Below are positions 8,149 through 16,154 of a stretch of 51,010 bases of DNA, one piece after another. The stretch comes from a virus. The stretch's first letter is position 1, and every line of letters starts with the position of its first letter. The stretch spans positions 1 through 51,010 of IMG/VR virus record IMGVR_UViG_3300031576_000064; one strand, written 5' to 3'. The notes under the pieces were generated by a model. It was not told the DNA's origin. It was given only the letters and a program-made list of their open reading frames with translations, and made no database searches. The position numbers and the translations under genes are program-made.

Positions 8149-8730
8149 CGCCGTCACGGTCGCGAGCTGCGCGTTTGGCTTGCGCACCGCCTTCGCTTTC
8201 CCGAGCGCGGCTGCCTGATCGCTGCACAGCGCGTCGTACTTCTCGACGCTGTTGTGCTCGTGCAGCGCGCGGGCTTCTTCCTCGGCCGACGTCGCACCAC
8301 GCAGCGCACGCGACGTGATCCATACGCCGTCCTTCGCATGCGACAGCGTGTGGTGTCCGATGCACTTCGTCGGCCGCGTGTCCTTCACGATCCGATAGCG
8401 CGCGGGTGCCGTACCTCCGAGTCGCTCGATCAGCCAGTCCCACGAGCCGCGCACCTTCTTGACGCTCGTGCCCGGATGCTCTCCGGGCTCGTGGCAGTCG
8501 ATCACGTCGCATTGGCCGACAGGCATCTCGGCGATCAACGCCGCGCGCTGCTCCAGTCTCGTGCGCGCCGCGTTCGCAGATTGCAGCGCGGCGGAGTCTC
8601 GCCGTTCGCCTCTGCGGAATAGTCGCCCAAGCACGCTGCGAAATATCGCGATGGCTACGGCCAACACCGCCGATCCGACCGCACCCCAGAACATCACGAG
8701 CACCACGGTTTCAATCGTTTCTGAGCGCAT
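8116..8730 (-). CDS. Membrane-anchored hypothetical protein
   Basis: 204 aa. A strong GGAGGAG precedes the ATG at 8730. One transmembrane segment at about residues 8-32 (VVLVMFWGAVGSAVLAVAIAIF) is followed by a basic stretch, a helix and a soluble region with CDVIDCHEPGEHPG and CIGHHTLSH, Cys/His clusters that may bind metal. It is the last gene of the long leftward operon, next to other small membrane proteins, so a lysis or envelope role is possible but not shown. Confidence 0.6.
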   Translation of the reverse strand: MRSETIETVVLVMFWGAVGSAVLAVAIAIFRSVLGRLFRRGERRDSAALQSANAARTRLEQRAALIAEMPVGQCDVIDCHEPGEHPGTSVKKVRGSWDWLIERLGGTAPARYRIVKDTRPTKCIGHHTLSHAKDGVWITSRALRGATSAEEEARALHEHNSVEKYDALCSDQAAALGKAKAVRKPNAQLATVTALPTAANSDGT

Positions 8731-8755
8731 CGTCTCCTCCTTACGAACAAGCGAG

Positions 8756-9067
8756 CTACGGGCAGCGCCCGCCGTTGCATCGGAACTCGGCGGTGCGCGT
8801 GAGTGTCAGATCGCGCGGGTTGAATCGGTAGTCGATCCGCGTCCCACGGTCGCACAGGTACAGACGAATGCCGTGTGCTTCGTGCGGCGTGCCGATGCCG
8901 CGCGAAAGCCGGGTCGGCAGACCGAAGATCGTTGCGAATCCGCTGGTGCATGCCGCGAGATTCGGTGGTGCCTGCCCCTCGGCCATGCCGATCAGAAGTC
9001 CTGATCCAAGCGCTACCGCCACGAGAACCATCATCTTGACCCACGCCTGAGCAAACAAAAAATTCAT
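8756..9067 (-). CDS. Small secreted or membrane-anchored protein
   Basis: 103 aa from ATG 9067, preceded by GGAGGA; this start is preferred to the upstream in-frame one at 9115 because of that site. The N-terminus MNFLFAQAWVKMMVLVAVAL is a signal anchor or signal peptide. The mature part has four Cys (AACTSGF, LYLCDRGT, RCNGGRCP), suggesting disulfides outside the cytoplasm. It sits among lysis-region genes; function unknown. Confidence 0.6.
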   Translation of the reverse strand: MNFLFAQAWVKMMVLVAVALGSGLLIGMAEGQAPPNLAACTSGFATIFGLPTRLSRGIGTPHEAHGIRLYLCDRGTRIDYRFNPRDLTLTRTAEFRCNGGRCP

Positions 9068-9078
9068 GTCTTCCTCCG

Positions 9079-9159
9079 TTACAGACGCGCGAACGCGTAG
9101 AGCGCGACCACGCACAGTCCGCAGGCGATCCCTACCACAAGTCCAAGCTCCTCGCTCAC
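9079..9159 (-). CDS. 26-aa hydrophobic peptide
   Basis: GTG 9159 overlaps the stop of the upstream gene (GTGA). The peptide MSEELGLVVGIACGLCVVAL continues YAFARL and stops at TAA 9079. It is almost entirely one hydrophobic helix, so a very small membrane protein. The overlap and its place among other small membrane genes support it, but length alone makes it uncertain. Confidence 0.45.
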   Translation of the reverse strand: MSEELGLVVGIACGLCVVALYAFARL

Positions 9160-9362
9160 CGCAACCACTCCCAGCGGCCGTCGCCGAGCGACGTCATCTC
9201 GGCCCGCAGAATCGCATCGTACAGGGCCGTCGTCGTGCCGCGCGACACGTCCACCGGCCCGATCCGCACCGCGTCGTCTGTCACGTCGACCTGCACGTCG
9301 CGCATGCGCGCCAGGTCGATCACGAGCCGGATGCGCTCGGGTAGATCAGCAATGCTCGCCAA
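9156..9362 (-). CDS. Small hypothetical protein, TTG start
   Basis: 68 aa if begun at TTG 9362, which has GGAGAG about 10 bases upstream; no ATG fits. The sequence ASIADLPERIRLVIDLARMR then VQVDVTDDAVRIGPVDVSRG and LYDAILRAEM looks like an alpha/beta domain. A longer reading up to 9569 would lie inside the neighbour and is low-complexity Arg/Ser, so it was not used. Role unknown. Confidence 0.5.
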   Translation of the reverse strand: MASIADLPERIRLVIDLARMRDVQVDVTDDAVRIGPVDVSRGTTTALYDAILRAEMTSLGDGRWEWLR

Positions 9363-10254
9363 CGGTTGTGCTCTCCGGGTGGCAGTCAATGTCGTCGTCG
9401 CATTCGACTTCCGGTCCGAGGTACACGACGGCTGCGCCGACGGCCTTGCCCGCGACCATCGCGTCGTGCTCGCGGGCGAGCAGTTCCATCGCTGCGATGC
9501 CTGCCTCGTCGCATCGCGTCGGCGTCGCCCAGAAGCACGCGATCTTGTAACCGCGCGCCACCGCGACAAGATCGTCTGTCGGAGTGTGATGCGCTTGCAG
9601 GTGCACCTGCCATGACAACCCCTCGCCCGGAGCGCGAATCGTGTGCTTCACAATCGCTCGGTCGAGAGACTGTCGCGAGCGCCGGTCGCGAGTCTGCAAC
9701 GCGCCCTTCGGCGCAGTGCCGGAGCCTGCCGCGTACACCTGTGGGAAGTGCAGTGCGATCGGCGATTCAGGTCCGAGAAACGCCTTCCACGGGAACGTCG
9801 AGTGACCGCCCCAGAAACGCTGCTTACCCTGCGCGTCTTTGTACCCAACGGCCTCGATGGTGTCGTAGCTCGTGAAGCCGAGCTTCACGCTCGGGTGCTT
9901 GTCGTGAAGCTGCGCCACCGCACCGCGCGCGATGTCCGCCGCGCCTGGTCGATCCTTCCACCTGCCCTCGCAATCGAGCACAACCACGTCGACGTTCGCA
10001 CGCGCGGCGGCTGCAACGGCACGAAGCCACAATGGCGTCGGGTCCGGCCCGTGCCCGTCGCCGGGGACGCCCCACCACACGCGCATACCAGGATACCAAA
10101 GACGCAGGTTTGCCGTTGCCGTCGGGCCACGCGCTTCGAGCACGAGCGGATCGACGTGCAGTTGAGCGATCTGCGGGCGCACGCGATCGAGCACCGCGCG
10201 CACGGTCGGATCGTTGTGCGGCGCATTCCAAATTGTGGCGCATACCTCGGTCAT
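9346..10254 (-). CDS. TIM-barrel hydrolase-like protein, endolysin candidate
   Basis: 302 aa, with GAGGAG before ATG 10254. The pattern of alternating strands and helices (LRLWYPGMRVWWGVPG, VDVVVLDCEGRWKDRPG, VKLGFTSYDTIEAVG, ALHFPQVYAAG, YKIACFWATP) resembles the beta/alpha barrel of GH25/GH18-type glycosidases. The D-C-E in VVLDCEGRW could be the acidic catalytic pair. It lies between small membrane proteins, as endolysins often do. The family is inferred from shape only; a non-enzymatic virion protein remains possible. Confidence 0.45.
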   Translation of the reverse strand: MTEVCATIWNAPHNDPTVRAVLDRVRPQIAQLHVDPLVLEARGPTATANLRLWYPGMRVWWGVPGDGHGPDPTPLWLRAVAAAARANVDVVVLDCEGRWKDRPGAADIARGAVAQLHDKHPSVKLGFTSYDTIEAVGYKDAQGKQRFWGGHSTFPWKAFLGPESPIALHFPQVYAAGSGTAPKGALQTRDRRSRQSLDRAIVKHTIRAPGEGLSWQVHLQAHHTPTDDLVAVARGYKIACFWATPTRCDEAGIAAMELLAREHDAMVAGKAVGAAVVYLGPEVECDDDIDCHPESTTVGEHC

Positions 10255-10397
10255 CTCACGTCTCCTCGATCGTCCTGCATACGTCGCCGATCACTCGGCT
10301 TCGTGCGCTTGTGTTTCGCATGCCGTTCGTCCTTGTGCGGCTTGCAGAGTAGGCAACCCGCGCGCAGGTGTTTCGGCCGGCGTCGCTTGTGGTTCAC
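10251..10397 (-). CDS. Small basic CxxC protein
   Basis: 48 aa from GTG 10397 (GTGA overlap with the upstream peptide) to TGA overlapping the next ATG. It reads NHKRRRPKHLRAGCLLCKPH then KDERHAKHKR. The 'HxRAGCLLCKPHK' core is familiar from short phage hypothetical proteins and may bind zinc or RNA. It is highly basic. Function unknown. Confidence 0.6.
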   Translation of the reverse strand: MNHKRRRPKHLRAGCLLCKPHKDERHAKHKRTKPSDRRRMQDDRGDVR

Positions 10398-10501
10398 GGG
10401 CGATCGTCCTCGGTGCGCACCGGCGTCGCTTGCCCGCCGCGTACCGTCACGACCAGCATCACGGCGACGACGGCGAGTAGCAGGATGGAGGCGACGGTCA
10501 T
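10394..10501 (-). CDS. 35-aa single-span membrane peptide
   Basis: ATG 10501 overlaps the upstream stop (ATGA), and its own TGA overlaps the next GTG. MTVASILLLAVVAVMLVVTV is one hydrophobic span, then RGGQATPVRTEDDRP is a short soluble tail. Topology resembles small holin-like or spanin-like accessory peptides. Overlaps at both ends support it as a gene. Confidence 0.55.
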   Translation of the reverse strand: MTVASILLLAVVAVMLVVTVRGGQATPVRTEDDRP

Positions 10502-10698
10502 CGTTTCGACGCCCTTCGCGTGTTCTCTCGCCAGCGCCGGAAGCTCTCCGCATCGATCACGATTTCCTCTCGCACCGGGGGACGAGGCCCGTCTCCTGCG
10601 GTCGCGATCCTCTCGGCTAGCCGCTGCGCGGCTTCACGGAGTTTGCGCGTGAGCGGGTCATCGTCGGCCGCCTCGCGTGGTTTGTGATGCACGCTCAC
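10498..10698 (-). CDS. Small hypothetical protein
   Basis: 66 aa from GTG 10698 (GTGA overlap). Charged and helical: DDDPLTRKLREAAQRLAERI, then EEIVIDAESFRRWRENTRRA. It is probably cytoplasmic. No recognised domain. Confidence 0.5.
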   Translation of the reverse strand: MSVHHKPREAADDDPLTRKLREAAQRLAERIATAGDGPRPPVREEIVIDAESFRRWRENTRRASKR

Positions 10699-10886
10699 GT
10701 CCGCCCCGCCATCTGCGCCGTCATCCGCACGCGATTCCGCGCGGCTTTGTCCGCACGCTGCGCCCTCTCGGCTCGGCGGCGTGCCGCGCGGTTGGGTGTG
10801 TTCGGCATGAGGCAAGCGAGTTGCTCCGCCTGATTGCGCGCGAGCGCCTCAGCAATCTCGTCGGGTGTGCGCTCTCTGACGGTCAC
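10695..10886 (-). CDS. Small basic hypothetical protein
   Basis: 63 aa from GTG 10886 (GTGA overlap). TVRERTPDEIAEALARNQAE then PNTPNRAARRRAERAQRADK. A short acidic/helical N-terminus is followed by an Arg/Ala-rich helix. The 'PNTPNRAARR' style of tail is common in small phage proteins. Function unknown. Confidence 0.5.
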   Translation of the reverse strand: MTVRERTPDEIAEALARNQAEQLACLMPNTPNRAARRRAERAQRADKAARNRVRMTAQMAGRT

Positions 10887-11062
10887 GTCCAGCTCCTCGC
10901 CCGCAGCGTCGCCTTCGCCACCGCGCGGCGGTGTGCGCGGTTCCGACCGGAGTGGCTCGGCGTTACGACCACGATGCTCGCGTTCAGAATCTCGCGCTGA
11001 GCGCGTCGATCGCAGCGGATGTGGCGTCTGTGCTCTGGTTGCTGCGCTGCTTGCTTGTTCAC
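10883..11062 (-). CDS. Possible small basic protein
   Basis: 59 aa from GTG 11062 to a TGA overlapping the next GTG. It is very rich in Arg and His (NKQAAQQPEHRRHIRCDRRA). The only support is the stop-start overlap at both ends; the codon pattern is plausible but the composition is what an antisense or shifted frame of this GC-rich DNA could also give. Confidence 0.4.
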   Translation of the reverse strand: MNKQAAQQPEHRRHIRCDRRAQREILNASIVVVTPSHSGRNRAHRRAVAKATLRARSWT

Positions 11063-11295
11063 GTCCCGCCCCGTTCCCGCAGCTTCGCGTCGATGTCCGC
11101 GTCAACGCCGCGCCAGTCGATCGCTCGGATGCGTTCGATCTCGCGGATCGGGTCGCGCCCTGCCGCCACGAGCTCGGCCACGAGCGCGATCCCAGCGCCG
11201 ATCCCGCCAACGATCCCGCCCCACGGGCCAGGCAGAGCCGGCGCGAACGTGCGCACGGCACCGCCAAGGCCCGCGAGAAACGCCTCTGGCTTCAC
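11059..11295 (-). CDS. Holin-like small membrane protein
   Basis: 78 aa from GTG 11295 (GTGA overlap). A hydrophobic Gly/Ala-rich centre (GPWGGIVGGIGAGIALVAEL) is followed by an amphipathic charged tail (IREIERIRAIDWRGVDADID). One or two membrane spans plus a charged C-terminus and the position next to a zinc/lipobox protein fit a holin or holin-associated role; this is inference. Confidence 0.5.
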   Translation of the reverse strand: MKPEAFLAGLGGAVRTFAPALPGPWGGIVGGIGAGIALVAELVAAGRDPIREIERIRAIDWRGVDADIDAKLRERGGT

Positions 11296-11879
11296 TGCGC
11301 GCCTCCATCCTGCGCTGGAATTCCAGCGCATCCCGGATCACCTGGGATCGGGTCTAGCTCGGCGTGTCCGCCGGCACGCAGGGCGCAGCGCAGGTCGCGC
11401 ACGCCGCCGAGCACCTGCTCCACTACTCGCCCCACGTCTGGCGTACAGGCTGTCCTGTCGCCGTTCGTCCGCGCGCACCGCTCAATCGCCGTGGCCCACC
11501 GATCATGCAGCGAGCGCAGCGCATCGTGCGCTACCACCACGGGCCGCCACGACGCCCGCACCGCGTCCACGGCCCCGCGCGCGGCAACGCCGTCGCACTG
11601 CGCGGTGCTCGGGCAGTAACGGTCAAGCGCGGCGTTCTGCTCGCGCCGATACTCGGCCAGCAGTTCTCCGCCCGCAGCGTTTACCGTGCGGCCGAGCGTG
11701 TCGGCCGTGCGCGACTGGATCGCCAGCGAGGACACCGAGCACGACGCCGTGAGCACAAGCGCCAGTGCGAGCAATCGGCGCGATGCGTCGGGCACCCAGT
11801 ACCCGCAGCCGCCGCACCACCACGACGAAGCACGACGCTCCATCGGGTGTCGGCAGTACGGGCAGGTCCAGTGTGGCAT
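11292..11879 (-). CDS. Zinc-ribbon / lipobox-containing protein, start uncertain
   Basis: 195 aa if begun at ATG 11879 (MPHWTCPYC). The first 30 residues hold CPYC and CGGC, a zinc ribbon. Then comes RRLLALALVLTASC, which looks like a lipoprotein signal with lipobox LTAS-C, and a helical Cys-containing domain. A zinc ribbon before a signal sequence is odd. A GTG at 11795 (VPDASRRLL) would give a normal lipoprotein of about 167 aa, and may be the true or a second start. No clear ribosome site decides it. The C-terminus carries one copy of the 16-bp palindrome. Confidence 0.5.
   Translation of the reverse strand: MPHWTCPYCRHPMERRASSWWCGGCGYWVPDASRRLLALALVLTASCSVSSLAIQSRTADTLGRTVNAAGGELLAEYRREQNAALDRYCPSTAQCDGVAARGAVDAVRASWRPVVVAHDALRSLHDRWATAIERCARTNGDRTACTPDVGRVVEQVLGGVRDLRCALRAGGHAELDPIPGDPGCAGIPAQDGGAQ
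11312..11329. repeat. 18-bp perfect palindrome, copy 1 of the CGCTGGAATTCCAGCG element
   Basis: The sequence GCGCTGGAATTCCAGCGC is its own reverse complement. The inner 16 bases recur exactly at 39239-39254 and 40072-40087. Here it encodes GIPA near the end of the 11292-11879 gene. Confidence 0.85.
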
Positions 11880-11997
11880 CGAGGTTAGGCGCGCGTGGCA
11901 GCGACGAATCACAACGGGCATGTCAACCGAACGGAGGGGAGGAACTGCCCCGCGCGCAACGGAAGCCTACCGCGTACGTCGCTCGCAATGCAACCGC

Positions 11998-12324
11998 CTA
12001 TGGCGATGGCGGAGAAGCTGGAGGCGGCGGGGTCGTCGTCGGCCGCCCATCATCACGCCATTTCGGCTGGCCTCGCCCGAGCTGCCACACGGCGGCCAGC
12101 ACGACCTGCCGCACGACAGCTCCGGCGCACAGAATCCGAACCAGCCCGACGAGCCGTGGGAAACGCGTCTCGGCTGCGCGCCGCTTCAACTGCGGCACCG
12201 CACGCCACACCGCGTCGGCGAGCGAGCCCCACACGACCCAATTCGCGAACACGGCGACGACGATCTTCCCGGTGCGCGAACCGAGCAGCGAGACGAGCAG
12301 GCGGATCGCTTCGAGGTTGTTCAC
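11998..12324 (-). CDS. Small membrane protein
   Basis: 108 aa from GTG 12324 (GTGA overlap). Two hydrophobic stretches (GKIVVAVFANWVVWGSLADAV and ILCAGAVVRQVVLAAVW) with a basic loop are followed by a Pro/Thr-rich tail. It fits a two-span inner-membrane protein of a lysis or tail-associated module. About 118 bases downstream hold no convincing gene. Confidence 0.55.
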   Translation of the reverse strand: MNNLEAIRLLVSLLGSRTGKIVVAVFANWVVWGSLADAVWRAVPQLKRRAAETRFPRLVGLVRILCAGAVVRQVVLAAVWQLGRGQPKWRDDGRPTTTPPPPASPPSP

Positions 12325-12623
12325 GTCGTCCTCGGCGGCAACGGTGGCGTCTGCACCGTCGCATGTCGTCCCGTCGGCTCGCGGTCGTGCTCGCGCTGGA
12401 GCGCATCGACGCGCGCGGCAAGCGACGCGAGCCCGACTTCGAGCGCGGACAGTTTCCCATCTCGGTGCTCAACCCGCTCCTCGATCGCGTCGAGCCGGCG
12501 AATCGCCTCGTCGAGCAGCGCCGCAGCACGAGACAGCCGCCATGTAACGCTGACCAGTGCGCCAAGTGCCGTAACGAACAGCGTCGCCAGCAGAGTCGCG
12601 AGCCAGATAGGGACGGCGATCAT
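12321..12623 (-). CDS. Membrane-anchored coiled-coil protein
   Basis: 100 aa. N-terminal span IAVPIWLATLLATLFVTALG, then a long heptad-like helix (LLDEAIRRLDAIEERVEHRD, KLSALEVGLASLAARVDAL). This layout resembles short phage hemolysin XhlA-type or spanin-like proteins. ATGA overlap with the next gene fixes its downstream neighbour. Function unproven. Confidence 0.6.
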   Translation of the reverse strand: MIAVPIWLATLLATLFVTALGALVSVTWRLSRAAALLDEAIRRLDAIEERVEHRDGKLSALEVGLASLAARVDALQREHDREPTGRHATVQTPPLPPRTT

Positions 12624-12880
12624 CCGATCACCTCTTCTGCAACCACTGCCAGCGTTACGGCGACCACGCGCGTCCGCAGCGCTGTCGGGAGCGCAGACTC
12701 GACGTCATCGACGACGTACACGGTCCGCGCGAGTTTGTCCGTCTGCGTCTCGCGGTGATGCAGCGTGACGCCAGATCCAAGCGCGATCGTGTGATCCGTT
12801 CGCAGCCCTGGCCGCGGATACCCTAGCGCGGCGTCGATCGTCGCGGCCTCGGCCTCGGATGCGAGAACTATGGCCCTCAT
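12620..12880 (-). CDS. Conserved hypothetical phage protein
   Basis: 86 aa from ATG 12880, which overlaps the stop of the lectin-like gene. It begins MRAIVLASEAEAATIDAALG YPRPG, an opening familiar from short proteins near phage tail-tip genes. It is followed by beta strands. No function known. A longer reading to 12913 is rejected because of the ATGA overlap. Confidence 0.65.
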   Translation of the reverse strand: MRAIVLASEAEAATIDAALGYPRPGLRTDHTIALGSGVTLHHRETQTDKLARTVYVVDDVESALPTALRTRVVAVTLAVVAEEVIG

Positions 12881-13923
12881 GCGACAGTCACTCCATATTC
12901 TCTGCCGAGCCAACGCTCAACGCTTTGTACGTCCGCCGCAGAAAGCTGCGAGTTGTAGACGATGAACTCGAACATGGCACTGGCGACACTCAGCGACCCA
13001 TTCTGGCGCCCTCCAACGGCGACAGAACCGCCATGGTTCGCTGCGCTCGCAGCGGCAGCGAAACTGCCAGACGCGAACTGCGTTCCATCTTTGCGGGCGT
13101 AGAACTCCGGCGAGGCACCTGTCTTCAGTCCAACCGAAAAAACATAGTTCGTGTTGGCTGAGACGGCCGTCGCCGGCAGAAACAAGCGCGTGCCGGCTGC
13201 GTTCGTCACGATGTGAAACAGACTAGGCGACAATACCGCTATCCGCACGCCTGGATTTGAGACTTCCGCGTTGTTGGTACCGAAGAACTCCCATTGTGCC
13301 GGTACTGGTGATGGGACGCGTATCGCGTACACGAGCGTGCCGCCCGTGCCATCGTGCAGGGGATTGAGCGCGCCAGCCGTCGCGTTCGTGAGCACGTCCG
13401 TCGTATCGCTCGTGTCGATCGTCGGCCTGCCGTTGGCGCTCGTGTTCTTCGGATTGCGGACCGGCTGATTCGCCGCCGTTGCCTGCGAGAGGTTCAGCGC
13501 GTTAGGTGACATGTCGTTCCACTGCGAGCACGTGGCGCGGTACACGTTGTCGTTCGTGTACGTGCCGACCGGAAACGTGACCGTGATGTTCGCCGGACCG
13601 AGCGTGACCGTCGCGGCAGTCAGAACCGCCGACGCCTCGAACGTCGCACCGTCGTTCACGCTCCACCGGAAGTCAGCCGTCCCGCGCGCCCCCGTCGTCG
13701 TGATCTCGATACGCAACCCGGATGCCACCGGCAGTGCGCCGTCAGTCGTTGCGATCGTCACGACCGGCGGTGCCGTGCCGGTCGCGAGCGGCGTGCTACC
13801 GAGAGTCGCGCCCTGCGACGCCCGATACCACGCGAACAACCCCGCGACGTGCGCCGGGTTGAACGGCTGCCGAAACGGCGCACCGTGTACTCTCCCGCCG
13901 CGCTGTCTGCCGCGCGCTGACAT
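12877..13923 (-). CDS. LamG/concanavalin-like tail-tip protein
   Basis: 348 aa from ATG 13923, sharing one base with the upstream stop. The N-terminus FNPAHVAGLFAWYRASQGAT and the C-terminal FEFIVYNSQLSAADVQSVER, then WLGREYGV, are typical of LamG-type jelly-roll domains that bind glycans. A middle region (SGLRIEITTTGARGTADFRW) looks like a separate beta module. It lies after the tail genes, so it is probably a receptor-binding or fibre-associated virion protein. The longer frame up to 14724 runs through another gene and is not used. Confidence 0.7.
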   Translation of the reverse strand: MSARGRQRGGRVHGAPFRQPFNPAHVAGLFAWYRASQGATLGSTPLATGTAPPVVTIATTDGALPVASGLRIEITTTGARGTADFRWSVNDGATFEASAVLTAATVTLGPANITVTFPVGTYTNDNVYRATCSQWNDMSPNALNLSQATAANQPVRNPKNTSANGRPTIDTSDTTDVLTNATAGALNPLHDGTGGTLVYAIRVPSPVPAQWEFFGTNNAEVSNPGVRIAVLSPSLFHIVTNAAGTRLFLPATAVSANTNYVFSVGLKTGASPEFYARKDGTQFASGSFAAAASAANHGGSVAVGGRQNGSLSVASAMFEFIVYNSQLSAADVQSVERWLGREYGVTVA

Positions 13924-14270
13924 CACCAGACCTTTATGAACAACAGTTCTGGCGTTCCTGCCGCTGACAGCTTCACGTTGTACGTCGTGTCGGGAGACAC
14001 GTAGAGCAACTCCTTTTGCGCAGCGGGGTAGAGTTGGATGTCCACCGTGCCGCTTCCGCTTGCTGGCAACGTCGGCGCTCCAGCGAACGAGCCGTACGCG
14101 AAAATCGTAGGGTCTGCCGACTGGAGTATCACCCAGTAGTGCCCGACATCCAACGTGATCGTTACGTTGGTCGTGCCGTTCATCGTTGCGCGGAACAGCT
14201 TGCTCCGTATGTGCTGCGGAAACACCGCAAGAAATGCCCCGTCCTGCTTGCTCGGATCGTTCGCTGCCAT
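13923..14270 (-). CDS. Small beta-rich structural protein
   Basis: 115 aa, with AGGAG before ATG 14270. MAANDPSKQDGAFLAVFPQH then alternating strands (NVTITLDVGHYWVILQSADP, GTVDIQLYPAAQKELLYVSP). It looks like a compact beta-sandwich virion protein, possibly tip or decoration. Immediately upstream of the lectin-like gene. No family recognised. Confidence 0.6.
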   Translation of the reverse strand: MAANDPSKQDGAFLAVFPQHIRSKLFRATMNGTTNVTITLDVGHYWVILQSADPTIFAYGSFAGAPTLPASGSGTVDIQLYPAAQKELLYVSPDTTYNVKLSAAGTPELLFIKVW

Positions 14271-14348
14271 GATCGCTCCTTCGTTGCAGCGCGTAGTCGG
14301 GCAGGCCGAGCGCGGTGCCGTAGGCTACCACGCCACCCGCCGTGCGCG

Positions 14349-15437
14349 CTAGACCTCGTTGTCGTGCAGCGAGATCGCCGACACGTAGGCAGTGCCGCCG
14401 CCCGCTACTTTCTCCTCGATCTCGATGAACGCCTCCTGGTTCGTGCCGCTCGTCGCAATCGTTACCGCGCCGGTCGCAATCGTTCCGTGCGCAGCGGCGA
14501 GCGGGCACACGATGTCGTTGTTCGTCGCCGCACCACCGACAGGCGTCGTGATGATACGCACTTGCAACTCCCCTCCGGCTGACTTGTACCGCACGCGAGC
14601 AGTGAGTTGATTCGCCGTGCTCGTGCCGTACAGCCTTTTCGCTCGCGTGTACCAGCGCGGTCGCGTCGCCGCGCCAGTAAAGTTCCACGTCGGGTTTGCG
14701 AACGCGGCGCTCGTCGTCGACCATGCGTTCGCGTCCGAGTCCATCGAGCAGATGTTCAGCGGGAAACGCCTGACCTTCGATCGTGCATCGTCGAGCTGCC
14801 CGATGATCCGCTCGAAGCCGGCTCCACCATCACTCGCTGCCGATGCGCTCCCGGAGAACAGGTAGTTCCCACCGCGCGGCCACACCCACGCAACGCCAGG
14901 ATCTGTGCTCGGCGCTCCAACGGGATCGGTCGTGACACGCGCGATTTCCTCTACGCGCATGCTGAAGATCCCTTTCGACGTGCCGGTGTGGCTCGCCGTC
15001 GTAACGACCAGCTCATAGCCGGTGCCGACCGTCAGCCCCGAAACATCGAAGTATCGGAAGTACCTGTCTGGCGTTCCATCCGTGCTCGTCGCCGTCGCGA
15101 TCCCGGTCGTGCCATCCAGCACCGTTGACGTCCCGGCGAGCGTGCCGGCTCCACCAACGCTAGGACTGACGGTCATGCGGTCGCCAACGCTGGTTCCAAC
15201 GTTCGGCCGCACACACAGGAGTAGAGCGACTGCGCCGGGTGATCGAACGTACCGGATCGCAGTCGTTCCGTTCACCGTCGGCAGTCTCGTGACGCTCGCC
15301 ACCTCGTGCTTGCAGTAGCCCAGCAGGTAGCCGAGTTGCTCGACCCACACGCCGCCAACCGGGAAGCCAACGGGCCTGGCAATCCGCACGCCTGGGAACG
15401 ATGATGCAACGTGATGATCCGGTGCCGGTTGTCCCAT
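14349..15437 (-). CDS. Putative tail structural protein
   Basis: 362 aa. Thr/Ser/Gly-rich beta sequence (MTVSPSVGGAGTLAGTSTVL, VTTASHTGTSKGIFSMRVEE), with two probable jelly-roll regions. It sits between tail and tip genes, 3 bases from the upstream gene. It is likely part of the tail tip or side fibre. No enzymatic motif seen. Confidence 0.6.
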   Translation of the reverse strand: MGQPAPDHHVASSFPGVRIARPVGFPVGGVWVEQLGYLLGYCKHEVASVTRLPTVNGTTAIRYVRSPGAVALLLCVRPNVGTSVGDRMTVSPSVGGAGTLAGTSTVLDGTTGIATATSTDGTPDRYFRYFDVSGLTVGTGYELVVTTASHTGTSKGIFSMRVEEIARVTTDPVGAPSTDPGVAWVWPRGGNYLFSGSASAASDGGAGFERIIGQLDDARSKVRRFPLNICSMDSDANAWSTTSAAFANPTWNFTGAATRPRWYTRAKRLYGTSTANQLTARVRYKSAGGELQVRIITTPVGGAATNNDIVCPLAAAHGTIATGAVTIATSGTNQEAFIEIEEKVAGGGTAYVSAISLHDNEV

Positions 15438-15440
15438 CGT

Positions 15441-16145
15441 TCATGTCTCCGTCAGTTCGTACGCGCTTGCGCTGACCCATCCCATCGTCGTCGCGCCGCC
15501 AGCATGTTTGAATCCGAGCCACAGGTAGCATACCTCGCAATCCGCCGCACCGTCAGCGGCGGACGGGTGCCTGTATCTGCCTGCGGATGCGAGCACGAGA
15601 TCAAGCGTCTCGTGCGTGAGAGCAGCGCTCGTGATCGTCTTGGTTGCAAGCGCGAGGTATCCGTTGCGTGGCGGAGACTCTGATGCCGTCGCGGCAGCGT
15701 AGATTTTCAGCGATGCCACGCCGTCGGAATAGGCCGTGACCCATACGCGAATCTTCGGCGGGAGATGCAGCGCTCTTCCGTTCGTGCTCGTTGCGTCGTC
15801 ACGCCCGCGCGTGAGCATGAACGGCCCGTCAAAGTTGCACGTGTAGTTCGCGTAGATATTCCACGCAATCTCCATGTGCGTCCCGATGCGCTGGTCGCTA
15901 GGCGGAACGTGCTCATTGAGGTTCTCATATCCGTTGTCCGTCGGCTTCGGCAGGTCGCCTGGACCGAGCCACGTGACCAAGTGTCGACCACTCTCGCGGT
16001 GCAGCACATTCAGGTTGTGCGTGATGATATGCGCTGTGCCAGCGTCCAATGGCCGCCCGTCCTGTACGAGCGACGAGGCTGCTGCCGCGACGGGATGCTT
16101 GATGTACGCCGACGCACCACTCACAACTCCAATCTCACGTGCCAT
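15441..16145 (-). CDS. Putative tail-tip/virion protein
   Basis: 234 aa. After an N-terminal MAREIGVVSGASAYIKHPVA the rest is beta-rich with aromatic clusters (MEIAWNIYANYTCNFDGPFM, LPPKIRVWVTAYSDGVASLK). Context, downstream of large tail genes, suggests a virion protein. Family not recognised. Confidence 0.55.
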   Translation of the reverse strand: MAREIGVVSGASAYIKHPVAAAASSLVQDGRPLDAGTAHIITHNLNVLHRESGRHLVTWLGPGDLPKPTDNGYENLNEHVPPSDQRIGTHMEIAWNIYANYTCNFDGPFMLTRGRDDATSTNGRALHLPPKIRVWVTAYSDGVASLKIYAAATASESPPRNGYLALATKTITSAALTHETLDLVLASAGRYRHPSAADGAADCEVCYLWLGFKHAGGATTMGWVSASAYELTET

Positions 16146-16154
16146 GAGTGCACC

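Noticed and set aside
14349-14724. Upstream extension of the lectin-like frame (12877-14724)
   Set aside because: It runs in another frame through two supported genes; ATG 13923 overlaps the upstream stop.
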